Shown here: in pieces, positions 1-8,426 of the stretch | Position numbering within the stretch: position 1 is the first letter of the stretch | How the letters are laid out: the number at the start of each line of letters is the position of its first letter | From: Flavobacteriaceae bacterium CG2_30_31_66 | Lineage (GTDB): Bacteria > Bacteroidota > Bacteroidia > Flavobacteriales > Flavobacteriaceae | NCBI GenBank assembly: GCA_001873065.1 | Contig: MNYM01000046.1 | Span: 1 to 64,000, forward strand | DNA: 64,000 bases | Reading direction: 5' to 3' | Translations under genes and position numbers: made by a program | Notes under the pieces: generated by a model | Told to the model about the DNA's origin: nothing | The model's database searches: none | What the model saw: only the letters and a program-made list of their open reading frames with translations

Positions 1-1
1 T

Positions 2-88
2 CTCACAAAATTAATCAATGACATTCCAATCAACAAACTAGAGGAAATTGAAAAGCTCATTGCGGAGAATCTGAAAGAGGATTTATAA
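2..88 (+). CDS. 3' end of an unidentified protein (partial)
   Basis: Only the last 28 codons lie in the window, ending in TAA at 86-88. The visible tail is charged and helical (residues LEEIEKLIAENLKEDL), which gives no family identity. The frame is supported by being open from the window edge to a stop that is followed within 12 bases by a strong terminator hairpin. The gene runs towards sucC. Identity cannot be stated. Confidence 0.55.
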   Translation, partial: LTKLINDIPINKLEEIEKLIAENLKEDL

Positions 89-100
89 ATTTTAGACATA

Positions 101-128
101 AAAAAACCTTGTTTTCACAAGGTTTTTT
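101..128. terminator. bidirectional rho-independent terminator
   Basis: The arms AAAAAACCTTGT and ACAAGGTTTTTT enclose a four-base loop. The stem has a T-run on the plus strand and an A-run before it, so it can end both the partial plus-strand gene and the minus-strand sucC transcript, which converge here. Confidence 0.8.
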
Positions 129-150
129 AAAATATATGAAAGCTTAAAAA

Positions 151-1347
151 CTAAGCACTCAACACTTCTTGCACTTTATCAGCAGCTTCTTGAAACTCAG
201 TTGCTGAAATGATTTTCATCCCTGAATTGTCAATCAATTCTTTGGCTTCTTTCGCGTTTGTTCCTTGCAATCTGCAAATAATTGGTACCGTAATTTTATC
301 ACCCATGTTTTTGTAAGCATCAACTACACCTTGCGCAACTCTGTCACAACGTACAATTCCACCAAAAATATTTACCAAAATCGCTTTTACATTTGGGTCT
401 TTCAAAATGATTCCGAAAGCAGTTTCCACTCTTTGGGCATCCGCAGTTCCACCAACGTCTAAAAAGTTGGCTGGCTCTCCTCCAGATTCTTTAATCAAAT
501 CCATGGTTCCCATTGCCAATCCAGCGCCATTTACCATGCAACCAACGTTTCCGTCTAATTTTACATAGTTCAATCCAGCAGCTTTTGCTTCTACTTCAAT
601 CGGATTTTCTTCACGCAAATCGCGCATTGCTTCATATTCTTTATGACGATACAACGCATTTTCATCCAAAGATACTTTAGCATCAACCGCCATGATTTTA
701 TCATCCGAAGTTTTCAAAACAGGATTGATTTCAAACATTGCTGCATCCGATTTGATATAAGCAGTGTACAATGCAGTCACAAACTGAGTCATTTCTTTAA
801 AAGCATTTCCTGATAATCCTAAATTAAACGCTACTTTTCGAGCTTGAAAAGGCATTAAACCCAACAATGGATCAATTTCTTCTGTAAAAATTAAGTGAGG
901 CGTTTGTTCGGCAACAGTTTCAATATCCATTCCACCCTCAGTTGAATACATGATCATGTTTTTGCCAGTGGCTCTGTTCAACAACACAGAAATATAAAAC
1001 TCTTCAGGTTTAGAATCGCCAGGATAATACACATCTTCCGCAATCAACACTTGATTTACCAATTTTCCTTCAGCAGAAGTTTGAGGAGTAATCAACATCA
1101 TGCCCAAAATTTCGCCAGAAATACGTTCTACATCACCCAAGTTTTTTGCCAACTTCACACCTCCACCTTTTCCACGTCCTCCAGCATGAATTTGCGCTTT
1201 GATAACGTGCCAACCTGTGCCTGTATCTTCAGTTAACTTTTTAGCAGCAGCAACAGCTTCAGCGGGAGTGCTTGCTACAATTCCTCTTTGAATTCTTACT
1301 CCAAAACTGCTTAATATTTGTTTTCCTTGGTATTCGTGTAAATTCAT
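151..1347 (-). CDS. sucC: succinate-CoA ligase (ADP-forming) subunit beta
   Basis: Beta subunit of succinyl-CoA synthetase, which makes succinate and ATP (or GTP) from succinyl-CoA in the citric acid cycle; cytoplasmic, partner of SucD. The 398-residue product opens with the family signature MNLHEYQGKQIL, has the ATP-grasp region (KAQIHAGGRGKGGGVKLAK) and the C-terminal CoA-ligase part with NFLDVGGTA and ILVNIFGGIVRCD. Its length fits the family. The frame stays open 23 codons further upstream, but that extension overlaps a good promoter and does not resemble SucC, so I chose the ATG at 1347. sucD is not adjacent inside the window. The transcript ends at the hairpin at 101-128. Confidence 0.95.
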   Translation of the reverse strand: MNLHEYQGKQILSSFGVRIQRGIVASTPAEAVAAAKKLTEDTGTGWHVIKAQIHAGGRGKGGGVKLAKNLGDVERISGEILGMMLITPQTSAEGKLVNQVLIAEDVYYPGDSKPEEFYISVLLNRATGKNMIMYSTEGGMDIETVAEQTPHLIFTEEIDPLLGLMPFQARKVAFNLGLSGNAFKEMTQFVTALYTAYIKSDAAMFEINPVLKTSDDKIMAVDAKVSLDENALYRHKEYEAMRDLREENPIEVEAKAAGLNYVKLDGNVGCMVNGAGLAMGTMDLIKESGGEPANFLDVGGTADAQRVETAFGIILKDPNVKAILVNIFGGIVRCDRVAQGVVDAYKNMGDKITVPIICRLQGTNAKEAKELIDNSGMKIISATEFQEAADKVQEVLSA

Positions 1348-1385
1348 GTGTATGGCTTTTTTTAATGTCCGCAAAAATACAAATT

Positions 1386-1417
1386 CAAAAATAAAACATC
1401 CTATAATATAGGACAAA
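1386..1417 (-). promoter_or_regulatory. Bacteroidota-type promoter of sucC
   Basis: Read on the minus strand: TTTG (1414-1417), a 20-base spacer, then TATTTTTG (1386-1393), matching TTTG-N19-20-TAnnTTTG. A second TATTTTTG lies at 1372-1379. The distance to the ATG at 1347 allows a leader of about 30 bases. Confidence 0.5.
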
Positions 1418-1553
1418 TTCTGACGAGAAATTGATGATTTTCATATTTGTGAGATGATAAATAATTTCATTTTGATGAAAAGTAACAAAAACCCAATACT
1501 TTTTAAAAGTCCGTCTGATTTTTTATACTTTCGTGGTAAATTTGATAGAACTT

Positions 1554-2216
1554 ATGATTGTTGCAGAGAATATTCACAAATATTATGGTGATGTTGACGT
1601 ATTAAAAGGGGTAAATTTACACATCAAAAAAGGAGAAATCGTTGCAATTGTTGGACCTTCAGGAGCAGGAAAAACCACTTTATTGCAAATTTTGGGAACG
1701 TTAGATCAACCTCAAAAACAGCCTGAATTTACACTTTCCATCAATCAAACATCTTTAAAAAATCTTTCTGACAAACAGCTTTCAGAATTTAGAAACAAAC
1801 ACATTGGTTTTATTTTTCAATTTCATCAATTATTACCCGAATTTACAGCGTTAGAAAATGTGTGCATTCCAGCATTTATTGCAAAAAGACCCAAAAAAGA
1901 AGCTGAAATTGAAGCAAAAAAAGTACTGGATTTTTTAGGATTGTCTCACAGATTGCACCACAAACCCAACGAACTTTCAGGAGGTGAACAACAAAGAGTG
2001 GCTGTTGCAAGAGCTTTAATCAATAATCCAAATGTGATTCTGGCTGATGAACCAAGTGGAAATTTAGACAGCGAATCTGCAAAAAACCTACATGAATTGT
2101 TCTTCAAATTGCGTGATGAGTTTGGGCAAACGTTCGTTTTAGTGACGCACAATGAAGAATTGGCAAACATGGCTGACCGAAAACTGACCATGATTGATGG
2201 CAAGATGACAGAATAA
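1554..2216 (+). CDS. ABC transporter ATP-binding protein, LolD-like
   Basis: ATPase of the LolD/MacB-type family, which drives lipoprotein release or mechanotransmission complexes at the inner membrane. The 220-residue product has Walker [10 protein letters not shown], the LolD-type Q-loop segment [20 protein letters not shown], the signature [15 protein letters not shown], Walker [13 protein letters not shown] and the switch His in [12 protein letters not shown] at 1533 is also in frame, but it overlaps a likely -7 box (TACTTTCG at 1526-1533), so the ATG at 1554 is preferred. The stop directly abuts the ATG of the DUF2400 gene. No LolC/E permease is adjacent, so the partner is unknown. Confidence 0.85.
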   Translation: MIVAENIHKYYGDVDVLKGVNLHIKKGEIVAIVGPSGAGKTTLLQILGTLDQPQKQPEFTLSINQTSLKNLSDKQLSEFRNKHIGFIFQFHQLLPEFTALENVCIPAFIAKRPKKEAEIEAKKVLDFLGLSHRLHHKPNELSGGEQQRVAVARALINNPNVILADEPSGNLDSESAKNLHELFFKLRDEFGQTFVLVTHNEELANMADRKLTMIDGKMTE

Positions 2217-2984
2217 ATGAAGCAAACTGAACTCAAAGAATTTTTAGACGAAAAAGTAACACTTTACAACCATCCAAAATTTATTGAATCGGATCCAATT
2301 CAAATTCCTCATCAATTTTCAAAAAAAGAAGATATTGAAATTGCAGCTTTTTTGACTGCAACCATTTCTTGGGGAAATCGAAAAATGATTATTCAAAATG
2401 CTTCTAAAATGCTCGAATTATTGGAAAATACTCCTTTTGATTTTGTGATGAATCATCAAGAAAACGATCTAAAATCATTTGAAAATTTTGTTCATAGAAC
2501 CTTTAATTCGGTTGATTTACAACAATTTGTAAAATCGTTAAAACACATTTATCAAAATCACGAAGGATTAGAAAATGCGCTATCAATCAAAGACAATTCT
2601 AAAACCTATCAAACTGCGATTCATGAATTTAAACAGCATTTTTTTGAAATTCCGCATTCATATAGAACTCAAAAACATATTTCAGATCCCTTGAAAAATT
2701 CGGCTGCAAAACGCATCAACATGTTTTTACGTTGGATGGTTAGAAATGACAATACTGGAGTTGATTTTGGAATTTGGAAAACCCACAATCCTGCAAATTT
2801 ATCTTGTCCTTTAGATGTTCATTCTGGAAATGTTGCCCGAAAATTAGGCATTTTGAAAAGAGAACAAAATGATTGGAAAGCATTAACTGAATTAGATAAA
2901 AAACTCCGAAAACTAGACAAAAACGATCCAGTAAAATATGATTTTGCCTTATTTGGTTTGGGTGTTTTCGAAAAGTTTTCATAA
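2217..2984 (+). CDS. TIGR02757/DUF2400 family protein
   Basis: A 255-residue protein that reads like the DUF2400 (TIGR02757) family, common in Bacteroidota and without an established biochemical role. Recognisable parts are the N-terminal segment with ATISWGNRKMI, the central basic/aromatic stretch KRINMFLRWMVRND, the PLDVHSGNVARKLG motif and the C-terminal DPVKYDFALFGLGVFE. The helical layout with VHSGNVARKLG recalls HhH-type nucleic-acid proteins, but that is only an impression. There is no signal peptide or membrane segment, so it is probably cytosolic. It starts at the base after the LolD-like stop, so the two are very likely co-transcribed. Confidence 0.85.
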   Translation: MKQTELKEFLDEKVTLYNHPKFIESDPIQIPHQFSKKEDIEIAAFLTATISWGNRKMIIQNASKMLELLENTPFDFVMNHQENDLKSFENFVHRTFNSVDLQQFVKSLKHIYQNHEGLENALSIKDNSKTYQTAIHEFKQHFFEIPHSYRTQKHISDPLKNSAAKRINMFLRWMVRNDNTGVDFGIWKTHNPANLSCPLDVHSGNVARKLGILKREQNDWKALTELDKKLRKLDKNDPVKYDFALFGLGVFEKFS

Positions 2985-3051
2985 GAAGAAATCAACAAAT
3001 CTTTCGTATTCATTTTATTTGTGATATTTTAGACTGCTAAATTCACATCAC

Positions 3052-4533
3052 ATGAAAAAAATAGTTTTATTATTGGTTTTTATTGGACAAATACTATGGT
3101 CTCAAGATCCGAGAATCCCTTTGGATACTATGATTGTAACCACAAATTCTGTGGTTATCAAAGGAAAAACAGTTCCTTATAAAGCAACAACAGGAATGCA
3201 ACCGGTTTGGAATGATAACGGAGAAATTATTGCTTCTTTGTACTATACATATTACAAAAGAACTGACATCAAAAATGATGAAGAACGCCCAATTATCATG
3301 TCTTTTAATGGAGGTCCAGGGTCTGCTTCTGTTTGGATGCATATTGCTTATACAGGTCCAAAAGTTTTAAAAATAGATGATGAAGGATATCCTGTGCAAC
3401 CTTATGGAATCAAAGACAATCCAAATTCCATTTTGGATGTTGCTGATATTGTGTATATAAATCCTGTAAATACAGCCTATTCAAGACCCGTAGTTGGGTC
3501 AGGAAAAAAACTAGACAAATCGCAATTTTTCGGAATCAATGCTGATATTACTTATTTGGCAGGTTGGCTAAACACTTTTATTACCAGAAATAATCGTTGG
3601 AAATCTCCAAAATATATCATTGGTGAAAGTTATGGAGGCACAAGAGTGATGGGTTTAGCAGCAGAATTGCAAAACAAACAATGGATGTATTTGAATGGTG
3701 TGATTATGGTTTCGCCAGCTGATTATAAGGTTTTACGGACAGAAAGTTCTTTGGAATACGCCATCAATCTTCCCTATTTTACAGCAACAGCTTGGTATCA
3801 CAAAATGTTGCCAACAGAACTTCAAAACAAAGATTTGCTAGAAATTTTACCAGAAGCTGAAGATTTTGCCATCAATAAATTATTACCAGCGATTGCAAAA
3901 GGTGGATTTATTTCAACTTCTGAAAAAAATGACATTGCTGAAAAAGTGGCATTTTACTCAGGATTAAGTAAGAAAGTAGTACTTCAAAACAACCTAGAAA
4001 TTGAACCAAATTTCTTTTGGAAAGAATTATTACGAGATAAAACCGGACAAACCATTGGAAGATTAGACTCAAGATACTTAGGAATTGACAAACGAGAAAT
4101 TGGTGAAAATACCGACTACAATCCTGAATTGACTTCTTGGTTGCATTCTTTTACGCCAGCAATCAATTATTACATTCGAGAAGAATTGAATTTCAAAACA
4201 GATGTAAAATACAATCTTTTTGGCCCTGTTTCCCCTTGGGATAATAACAATGACAATGTTAGGGAAGGTTTACGCCAAGCAATGGCTCAAAATCCTTATT
4301 TAAAAGTACTAATCCAATCTGGATATTATGATGGTGCCACTAGCTATTTTAGTGCAAAATATACCATGTGGAAAACAGATCCAAGTGGAAAAATGAAAGA
4401 TCGATTCACTTTTAAAGGCTATAGAAGTGGACACATGATGTATTTAAGAAATGACGATTTACAGAAATCAAATGACGATTTACGTGAATTCATAAACAAC
4501 AGTTTGTCTAAAAATAAATCGGCAAAATACTAA
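3052..4533 (+). CDS. secreted S10-family serine carboxypeptidase
   Basis: A 493-residue exported peptidase of family S10 (alpha/beta hydrolase fold), removing C-terminal residues from peptides outside the cytoplasm. Residues 1-17 form a signal peptide ending near WSQ. The oxyanion region is FNGGPGSASVW (85-95), the nucleophile Ser193 sits in GESYGG, the Asp is in the YYDGATSYF segment near residue 424, and the His is in SGHMMYL near the C-terminus. All three catalytic residues are therefore present. Four bases separate it from the BatA-like gene, although the two functions are not obviously linked. Confidence 0.9.
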   Translation: MKKIVLLLVFIGQILWSQDPRIPLDTMIVTTNSVVIKGKTVPYKATTGMQPVWNDNGEIIASLYYTYYKRTDIKNDEERPIIMSFNGGPGSASVWMHIAYTGPKVLKIDDEGYPVQPYGIKDNPNSILDVADIVYINPVNTAYSRPVVGSGKKLDKSQFFGINADITYLAGWLNTFITRNNRWKSPKYIIGESYGGTRVMGLAAELQNKQWMYLNGVIMVSPADYKVLRTESSLEYAINLPYFTATAWYHKMLPTELQNKDLLEILPEAEDFAINKLLPAIAKGGFISTSEKNDIAEKVAFYSGLSKKVVLQNNLEIEPNFFWKELLRDKTGQTIGRLDSRYLGIDKREIGENTDYNPELTSWLHSFTPAINYYIREELNFKTDVKYNLFGPVSPWDNNNDNVREGLRQAMAQNPYLKVLIQSGYYDGATSYFSAKYTMWKTDPSGKMKDRFTFKGYRSGHMMYLRNDDLQKSNDDLREFINNSLSKNKSAKY

Positions 4534-4537
4534 GTAA

Positions 4538-6487
4538 ATGCACTTCAAAAATCCTGAAATATTATACTTTTTATGGCTGCTAATTATCCCCATTTTAGTA
4601 CACTTTTTTCAGTTGCAAAAATTCGTAAAAGTACCTTTTACGAATGTGGCTTTTTTAAAGAAAATAATTCAGGATTCTAGACAAAGTTCTAAATTAAAAA
4701 AATGGCTGATTTTAGCCATAAGGATGTTCTTATTTTCAGCGATCATTTTTGCTTTTTCTCAACCCTTTTTAAGTCATAAAAACGCTACCAAAGCACCACA
4801 TATTTTGATTTATTTAGACAATTCTATGAGTATGCAAGCAAGAGGAGAAAAAGGAAGTTTATTGCCTGTTGCAGCAAACGAAATTATCGAAAATGCACCA
4901 CAACAAAGTACCTATTCGTTAATAACAAATGATAATTTATATGAAGAAATTTCATATGTTGAACTTAAAAAAACACTTTTAAATATTCAAAATACACCTA
5001 AAACAGTAGATTTAAACAGTGTGCTCTTAAAAATTAACAATATTACAAAAAATAAAATAAACACTTCAAGTGAAATAATTTTAATATCTGATTTTCAGTA
5101 TAATTACAAAAATAAGTTTACAAATGTAACACCCTCTTTAACTGCAATTAAATTACAAGAATCTCAAAAAAATAACCTTTCTATTGACAGTGTTTTTATC
5201 AATAACAATGGTACCAATAAATTGACAATATCTGTAGTTTTAAAAAACCAAGGCGCATCAAAAGACAATGTTCCTATTGCTATTTTTAATGATGTAAAGT
5301 TGCTCAGCAAACAAACATTTTCAGTTGAAAAAGACTCACTAAAAACAATCAACTTTTCAATTCAAAGTCAAGATAAAATCAGGGGTAAAATAGAAATTAC
5401 TTTTAGCGACACTTTTGAATTTGACAACACATTTTATTTCAGTTTAAATTCAACAAAAAAAACGGATGTTTTAGCGATTGGAAATGATACTGATTTTTTT
5501 TCAAAAATATATACTGAAGATGAATTTAATTTAGTGCAAAATACCTCGCAAAATGTCAATTATAATATTCTTCAAAAACAACAATTAATCATCTTGTTTG
5601 AACTTGAAAATATTCCTGAAATTTTATCAAATAGTTTAGAAGTTTTTTCAAATAATGGAGGAACCATTGTCGTGATTCCTAATCACAATTCATCAATAAT
5701 TTCTTATAATAATTTTCTTCAAAAATTAACCTCTACAAAAATTGATTCAAAAATTATAGACAGTTTAAAAATTACAAACATCCATTTTAATCATCCATTT
5801 TTTGAAAATGTATTTTTAAAAAAAGTGAATAATTTTGAATATCCAACCGTTGATCACTTTTTCACTTTTCAATCTAAAAATAGTAATGAAATTATATCTT
5901 TCGAGAATAATTTGGCTTTTCTAAGTCAAATAAAAACTGCTAAGAGCCCCATTTACCTCTTTTCTAGTGCGATTAACAAGAAAAATAGTAATTTATTGAA
6001 TTCGCCTTTGATTGTGCCAATTTTTTATAATTTTGGAAAATTTAGTTTTCAACACTCCCAATTGTACTATTATTTGTTGAAAGAATATCAAATTGAAGTT
6101 GACATTCAACTTCAAAAAGATGAAATTTTAGAAATTTCAGATGAAAACTCAACCTTTATTCCACCTCAACAAACGTTTCAAAATAAAGTAAAAATTACCA
6201 CCAAAGAACAACCTTCAGAGGCTGGATTCTACAACATCCAAAGAAATAAAGAAACAAACCAAATTATTGCTTTTAACATCCCAAAAGAAGAGAGTTTGCT
6301 TCAATTTAAAGACATGTCTATTTTGAAAAATACATCAAATAACATCAATATCTCCTCCTCTATTTCAGCGTCTTTTGAAAAAGTCAATAAAAAAAATGAA
6401 GTTCAACAGCTTTGGAAATGGTTTTTAGCTTTGGCAATTGTATCTTTGTTGTTAGAAATTTTAATTTTGAAATTCTATAAACCATGA
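4538..6487 (+). CDS. BatA-domain membrane protein
   Basis: A 649-residue protein with the N-terminal BatA (aerotolerance regulator) domain: a hydrophobic segment at about 5-23, the linker PFTNVAFLKKI, a second hydrophobic segment at 56-75, then a von Willebrand A-like domain starting with a MIDAS-type DNSMS (94-98). A long N/S-rich middle region follows, probably periplasmic, with one C-terminal membrane helix near 622-645. Such proteins occur singly in flavobacteria beside dihydroorotase-like genes; their role is not established. The last four bases overlap the next gene (ATGA), indicating translational coupling. Confidence 0.85.
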   Translation: MHFKNPEILYFLWLLIIPILVHFFQLQKFVKVPFTNVAFLKKIIQDSRQSSKLKKWLILAIRMFLFSAIIFAFSQPFLSHKNATKAPHILIYLDNSMSMQARGEKGSLLPVAANEIIENAPQQSTYSLITNDNLYEEISYVELKKTLLNIQNTPKTVDLNSVLLKINNITKNKINTSSEIILISDFQYNYKNKFTNVTPSLTAIKLQESQKNNLSIDSVFINNNGTNKLTISVVLKNQGASKDNVPIAIFNDVKLLSKQTFSVEKDSLKTINFSIQSQDKIRGKIEITFSDTFEFDNTFYFSLNSTKKTDVLAIGNDTDFFSKIYTEDEFNLVQNTSQNVNYNILQKQQLIILFELENIPEILSNSLEVFSNNGGTIVVIPNHNSSIISYNNFLQKLTSTKIDSKIIDSLKITNIHFNHPFFENVFLKKVNNFEYPTVDHFFTFQSKNSNEIISFENNLAFLSQIKTAKSPIYLFSSAINKKNSNLLNSPLIVPIFYNFGKFSFQHSQLYYYLLKEYQIEVDIQLQKDEILEISDENSTFIPPQQTFQNKVKITTKEQPSEAGFYNIQRNKETNQIIAFNIPKEESLLQFKDMSILKNTSNNINISSSISASFEKVNKKNEVQQLWKWFLALAIVSLLLEILILKFYKP

Positions 6488-7740
6488 AAACACTTATCAA
6501 AAACGCAACTATTATAGCTGCTGAAAGTCCTTATCATCAGCAAACAAAGGATGTTTTGATAAGTGATGGAAAGATTGAGAAAATTGCAGATTCTATTAAA
6601 AAATCCGAAGATACAAATGTTATTGAATTAGAAAACTTACACATTTCTTGTGGTTGGTTTGATACAAGTGTTTCTTTTGGTGAGCCTGGTTTTGAAGAGC
6701 GAGAGACCATTAAAAAGGGTTTGGAAGTTGCCTCAAAAAGCGGTTTTACAGCAGTTGCAGTAAATCCGAATACAAATCCTGTGATTGATTCGAAATCTGA
6801 CATTCATTTTTTAATTAATCAATCGAGTTTTAGTGCGACAAAATTATTTCCAATTGGGGCATTAACCCAAAAATGCGAAGGAAAAGATTTGGCGGAATTG
6901 TATGACATGCAACAAGCCGGAGCCATTGCATTTGGAGATTATAACAAACCTGTTTCAAATGATAATTTGATGAAAATTGCGCTCCTATATGCGCAAAATT
7001 TTGATAGTTTGGTGATGAGTTTCCCAAAAAATAATTCGATAGCTGCTGAAGGAATTGCCAATGAAGGTATCAATAGCACAAAATTAGGTTTAAAAGGAAT
7101 TCCTGCTTTAGCTGAACATTTGCAAATTGCAAGAGATTTATTTTTACTAGAATATACTGGAGGCAAATTACACATTCCAACGATATCAACTTCAAAATCT
7201 GTTGCACTAATTAAAGAAGCTAAAAAGAAAGGATTGAACGTAACTTGCAGTGTATCAGTTCATCATTTGGTTTTGACAGATGAAGAATTGCATGGATTTG
7301 AAAGCAATTTCAAAACAACACCACCATTAAGAACTTCTGAAGATGTAAAAGCGTTGCAAAAAGCAGTAAAAAGTGGCTTGATTGATATCATTACATCTGA
7401 TCATAATCCTATTGATATTGAACATAAAAAAGTAGAATTTGGTGAAGCAAAAGATGGTGTAATCGGCTTGGAAAGTGCTTTTGGAGCTCTTAATTCTATC
7501 TTTGATTTAAACGATTTTATTGAATGTTTGACCACAAAACCAAGAACTATTTTTGGACTTCAACATCCAAGAATTGAGGAAAATGCGATTGTAGAAATCA
7601 CTTTATTTAATCCTATTGGAAATAGTATTTTTTCTGAGAAAGATATTTTATCAACTTCAAAAAACAGTCCTTTTATTGGGAAAAATTTAAAAGGAAAAGT
7701 TTACGGTATCTTTGGAAACAATCAACTAATTTTAAAATAA
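6484..7740 (+). CDS. dihydroorotase-like protein lacking key metal ligands
   Basis: The 418-residue product has the overall layout of class I dihydroorotases (amidohydrolase superfamily): N-terminal beta-sandwich start (KNATI...DVLISDGKI), a barrel, and a C-terminal closing segment (GLESAFGALNSI). The DxHxHxRxPG motif reads DTSVSFGEPG (60-69), so both barrel His ligands are Ser62 and Ser64 and the substrate-binding Arg is Gly66. The HIAHVS element reads HIPTIS. The CSVSVHHL and SDHNP segments are kept. An active PyrC is therefore doubtful; it may be a non-catalytic homologue comparable to PyrC' (PyrX) proteins. It overlaps the BatA-like gene by four bases. Confidence 0.85.
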   Translation: MKTLIKNATIIAAESPYHQQTKDVLISDGKIEKIADSIKKSEDTNVIELENLHISCGWFDTSVSFGEPGFEERETIKKGLEVASKSGFTAVAVNPNTNPVIDSKSDIHFLINQSSFSATKLFPIGALTQKCEGKDLAELYDMQQAGAIAFGDYNKPVSNDNLMKIALLYAQNFDSLVMSFPKNNSIAAEGIANEGINSTKLGLKGIPALAEHLQIARDLFLLEYTGGKLHIPTISTSKSVALIKEAKKKGLNVTCSVSVHHLVLTDEELHGFESNFKTTPPLRTSEDVKALQKAVKSGLIDIITSDHNPIDIEHKKVEFGEAKDGVIGLESAFGALNSIFDLNDFIECLTTKPRTIFGLQHPRIEENAIVEITLFNPIGNSIFSEKDILSTSKNSPFIGKNLKGKVYGIFGNNQLILK

Positions 7741-7784
7741 ATCCTTGAATTAAAAAATTTCATTAAAATATCATTTGATAAATT

Positions 7785-8423
7785 ATGAGTTTAGAATACT
7801 TGGTAAGAAAACCAAAAAAAACTTCTAAAAATCCTCCATTATTAATTTTATTGCATGGTTATGGCAGTAATAAAGAGGATTTATTTTCATTTGCAGACGA
7901 ATTGCCTGATGATTTTTTAATTATCAGTGCTCAAGCTCCTCATGAAATGGGTTTTGGAGGATATGCCTGGTATGCCATCAATTTTAATGCTATGAATGGT
8001 AAATTTTCGGATTTAAAACAAGCCAAAGAATCTATTGATATCATTGCAAAATTCATTGATGAAATTCAACAAAAATACCAAACAAATTTCTCAAAAACAT
8101 TTTTATTAGGTTTTAGTCAAGGTGCAATTTTAAGTTATTCTTTAAGCTTTTTTTACCCAAATAAAGTAAATTATGTGATTGCTTTGAGCGGTTATATCAA
8201 TCAAGAATTGTTACCCAAAGAGATTTCTAAAGAAATAAAAACAGCTTATTATTGTTCGCATGGAACTGTAGATCAGGTTTTGCCAATTGATTGGGCAAGA
8301 AAAAGCAGACCGTTCTTAACAAACTTGGGATTAGAAAATGTATATTTTGAATATCCTATTGGACATGGAGTGGCACCACAAAATTTTTACAGTTTTAAAT
8401 CTTGGATTGAAGAGAGACTTTAA
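7785..8423 (+). CDS. phospholipase/carboxylesterase-family alpha/beta hydrolase
   Basis: A 212-residue cytosolic serine hydrolase of the carboxylesterase/lysophospholipase (acyl-protein thioesterase-like) family. It shows the oxyanion segment LILLHGYGSNKED, the nucleophile elbow GFSQGA, the Asp in HGTVDQVLP and the catalytic His in IGHGV. Length and order fit the family. It lies 44 bases after the dihydroorotase-like gene on the same strand and probably belongs to the same transcription unit. Its substrate cannot be read from the sequence. Confidence 0.87.
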   Translation: MSLEYLVRKPKKTSKNPPLLILLHGYGSNKEDLFSFADELPDDFLIISAQAPHEMGFGGYAWYAINFNAMNGKFSDLKQAKESIDIIAKFIDEIQQKYQTNFSKTFLLGFSQGAILSYSLSFFYPNKVNYVIALSGYINQELLPKEISKEIKTAYYCSHGTVDQVLPIDWARKSRPFLTNLGLENVYFEYPIGHGVAPQNFYSFKSWIEERL

Positions 8424-8426
8424 AAA

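Noticed and set aside
1348-1416. N-terminal extension of sucC
   Set aside because: The extra 23 codons include the -7 promoter boxes and do not match the SucC N-terminus, which begins MNLHEYQGK.
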